Below, piece by piece: positions 62,800-64,000 of a DNA stretch of 64,000 nt; position 1 is the stretch's first letter, and each line of letters starts with the position of its first letter. Source of the stretch: Antennarius striatus (taxonomy: Eukaryota > Chordata > Actinopteri > Lophiiformes > Antennariidae); the NCBI RefSeq assembly GCF_040054535.1, contig NC_090782.1, forward strand, positions 19,685,001-19,749,000, read 5' to 3'. Below the pieces are notes generated by a model. It ran no database searches. It had not been told where the DNA came from and saw only the letters and a program-made list of their open reading frames with translations. A program made the position numbers and the translations under genes.

Positions 62800-63060
62800 G
62801 TAGGGGGGAGATTTTTCCTGGCAGGCTGGAATTAGATGCGGTTCCATAAATATGTCGGGCAGCTTGGTATACTCTGTGCCCAGCAGTAAAAATAGGCCTC
62901 CTTCCCAAGGGAAGTGATGACGTCTGCAGCCTGCCTGCATCATCAGCCACAAGTCGGTTTCATCCACATACTGGAGGAGGCAGAGAGACAAAGTGTGGGG
63001 GGGGGCATCAATGATCGCCATGGCAACACATGCAGAGTGACGCAGGTAAGGGGAGTTGAA
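62800..63060. promoter_or_regulatory. Possible conserved element or exon
   Basis: GC-richer than its surroundings. It holds a CArG-like CCATAAATATG (about 62843), a MEF2-like TAAAAATAG (about 62887) and a CRE-like TGACGTCT (about 62918). On the minus strand a strong acceptor (CTGCCTCCTCCAG) precedes a frame starting YVDETDLWLMMQAGC that stays open to a stop near 62776; on plus a donor GTAAGG follows GACGCAG near 63045. It is either a regulatory block or an unidentified exon. Confidence 0.3.
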
Positions 63061-63185
63061 AGGAAGAGAGGTGTAGTGATTGGCTGGCGACTGCAGCGGT
63101 GTGTCTGTGTGTGGAAGAGGTGTGTGGGTGGTAACGAAGAGGAGGGGGACTCAAGCTCAGCACTGAGATTAGCATGCATGTGTGC

Positions 63186-63188
63186 ACA

Positions 63189-63236
<48 letters not shown>
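63186..63236 (+). repeat. (CA)n microsatellite
   Basis: A pure CA array. Confidence 0.95.
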
Positions 63237-63237
<1 letters not shown>

Positions 63238-64000
63238 CCTGCTAGCATGGTTAATAATTCAGTCTGGCATTGAGATGATACGATTTAACACGCTCCTTGA
63301 GCATGGACTTCAGAGGCAGCAGAAATTGTGCTATTTTCCCTCACAAATGCCATCTAGGTTATTATGCATACATGCTTTTTTTGGGGAGTGGGGGGGAATC
63401 ACATATTTACCCCCCCCCATATGAACTCAAAATGTCTTACTGTTTAGCTTCACTGTGAAATAGACCTTTGGGCAATGCAGCTGCTTCAGAGGGGAGTTTA
63501 GTTTTGAATTTAATTACATTTCAAAGCTTGTTCTAGCCTCCAGTCTATTCTGCCTGCTGTGTTTATTCTTGCAGTTGTCCTGCTCTAGCTCTCCAAACAC
63601 CTTTTACAAGCCTTCCTGTTGGCAAAATTTTTTTCTCTCAAACTAGAGGTGCATATCCAGGAGGAATTGTTAGCTATGATGTCATAATGTCCTGCTATCT
63701 AAAAACACAGATAAGTCCATTTCATTCAACAGCATGTCAACATTAATGTCTATACCACATTTGCATCCGTGCATAATGACAGCTCTCATAAAGCAAAGTC
63801 GGTGCAGTTATGCATATAGATCTAAGAAAAGGAAGACGATTCATGAGGCGCATCATTGAGGATTAAACAAAGTCAGAGCTTTAGGGAAAAAATATGATTG
63901 CCTTGAAAAATACTTCATCCTAAATATGTGTGTTAGGCATCTACTGCATGTGGGTGTGGGTGTTGTTGTTCATCCTGATAGCAGAACAGGATATAACAAA

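Larger units (their letters stand above)
58310..64000. other. Right-hand stretch without a recognised gene
   Basis: AT-rich DNA. Only simple repeats, one signal-peptide-like short frame at 62446-62544 and one GC-richer block at 62800-63060 stand out. In human, LSM4 and PGPEP1 follow JUND; neither was recognised here. Confidence 0.55.

Overview
The window is nuclear DNA of a ray-finned fish, probably a percomorph teleost. The evidence is small multi-exon vertebrate genes in AT-rich non-coding DNA, many long (CA)n/(GT)n arrays, a tRNA-derived SINE with a LINE-like tail, L2-like and Tx1/L1-like LINE fragments, and a Tc1/mariner remnant. Most of the sequence is intron or intergenic.

Layout. 1-5.8 kb: the 5' coding exon of a long-form PDE4 phosphodiesterase (minus strand, best fit pde4c) with a GC-rich promoter-like flank; the rest of that gene runs off the left edge. 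8.96-9.16 kb: an orphan, splice-flanked, GC-rich minus-strand exon that I cannot name. 9.2-24 kb: gene-poor, with a Tc1 remnant (13.6-13.9 kb) and an L2-like LINE (17.7-18.4 kb). 24.2-24.4 kb: an orphan CpG-rich promoter with CRE, CLEAR/E-box and ETS motifs and a strong splice donor on the minus strand. 29.5-33.2 kb: an unidentified three-exon mucin-like single-pass membrane protein (minus). 35.1-39.3 kb: mpv17l2 in five coding exons with its promoter (minus). 41.3-53.1 kb: rab3a in four coding exons (plus), with a probable non-coding first exon near 41.3 kb. 57-58.2 kb: intronless jund (minus) with a TATA box and several CRE-like sites. 58.3-64 kb: no recognised gene.

The set PDE4C, MPV17L2, RAB3A and JUND is the human chromosome 19p13.11 neighbourhood, so the block is ancestral vertebrate synteny, with pde4c displaced relative to the human order. 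The genes have unrelated jobs: mitochondrial inner-membrane function for mpv17l2, regulated exocytosis for rab3a, AP-1 transcription for jund, and cAMP hydrolysis for pde4c.

Most notable: this jund encodes only the short form, starting at the internal MMKKD methionine and lacking the N-terminal segment that carries the menin-binding region in mammals. It also has a Lys-to-Met change in the DNA-binding basic region. The window further holds eight perfect TGACGTCA palindromes, two of them as a pair between rab3a and jund; mpv17l2 has a probable GC-AG intron; and two orphan features (9 kb exon, 24 kb promoter) suggest an unannotated minus-strand transcript. All calls come from reading the sequence and from family knowledge; no database search was run.
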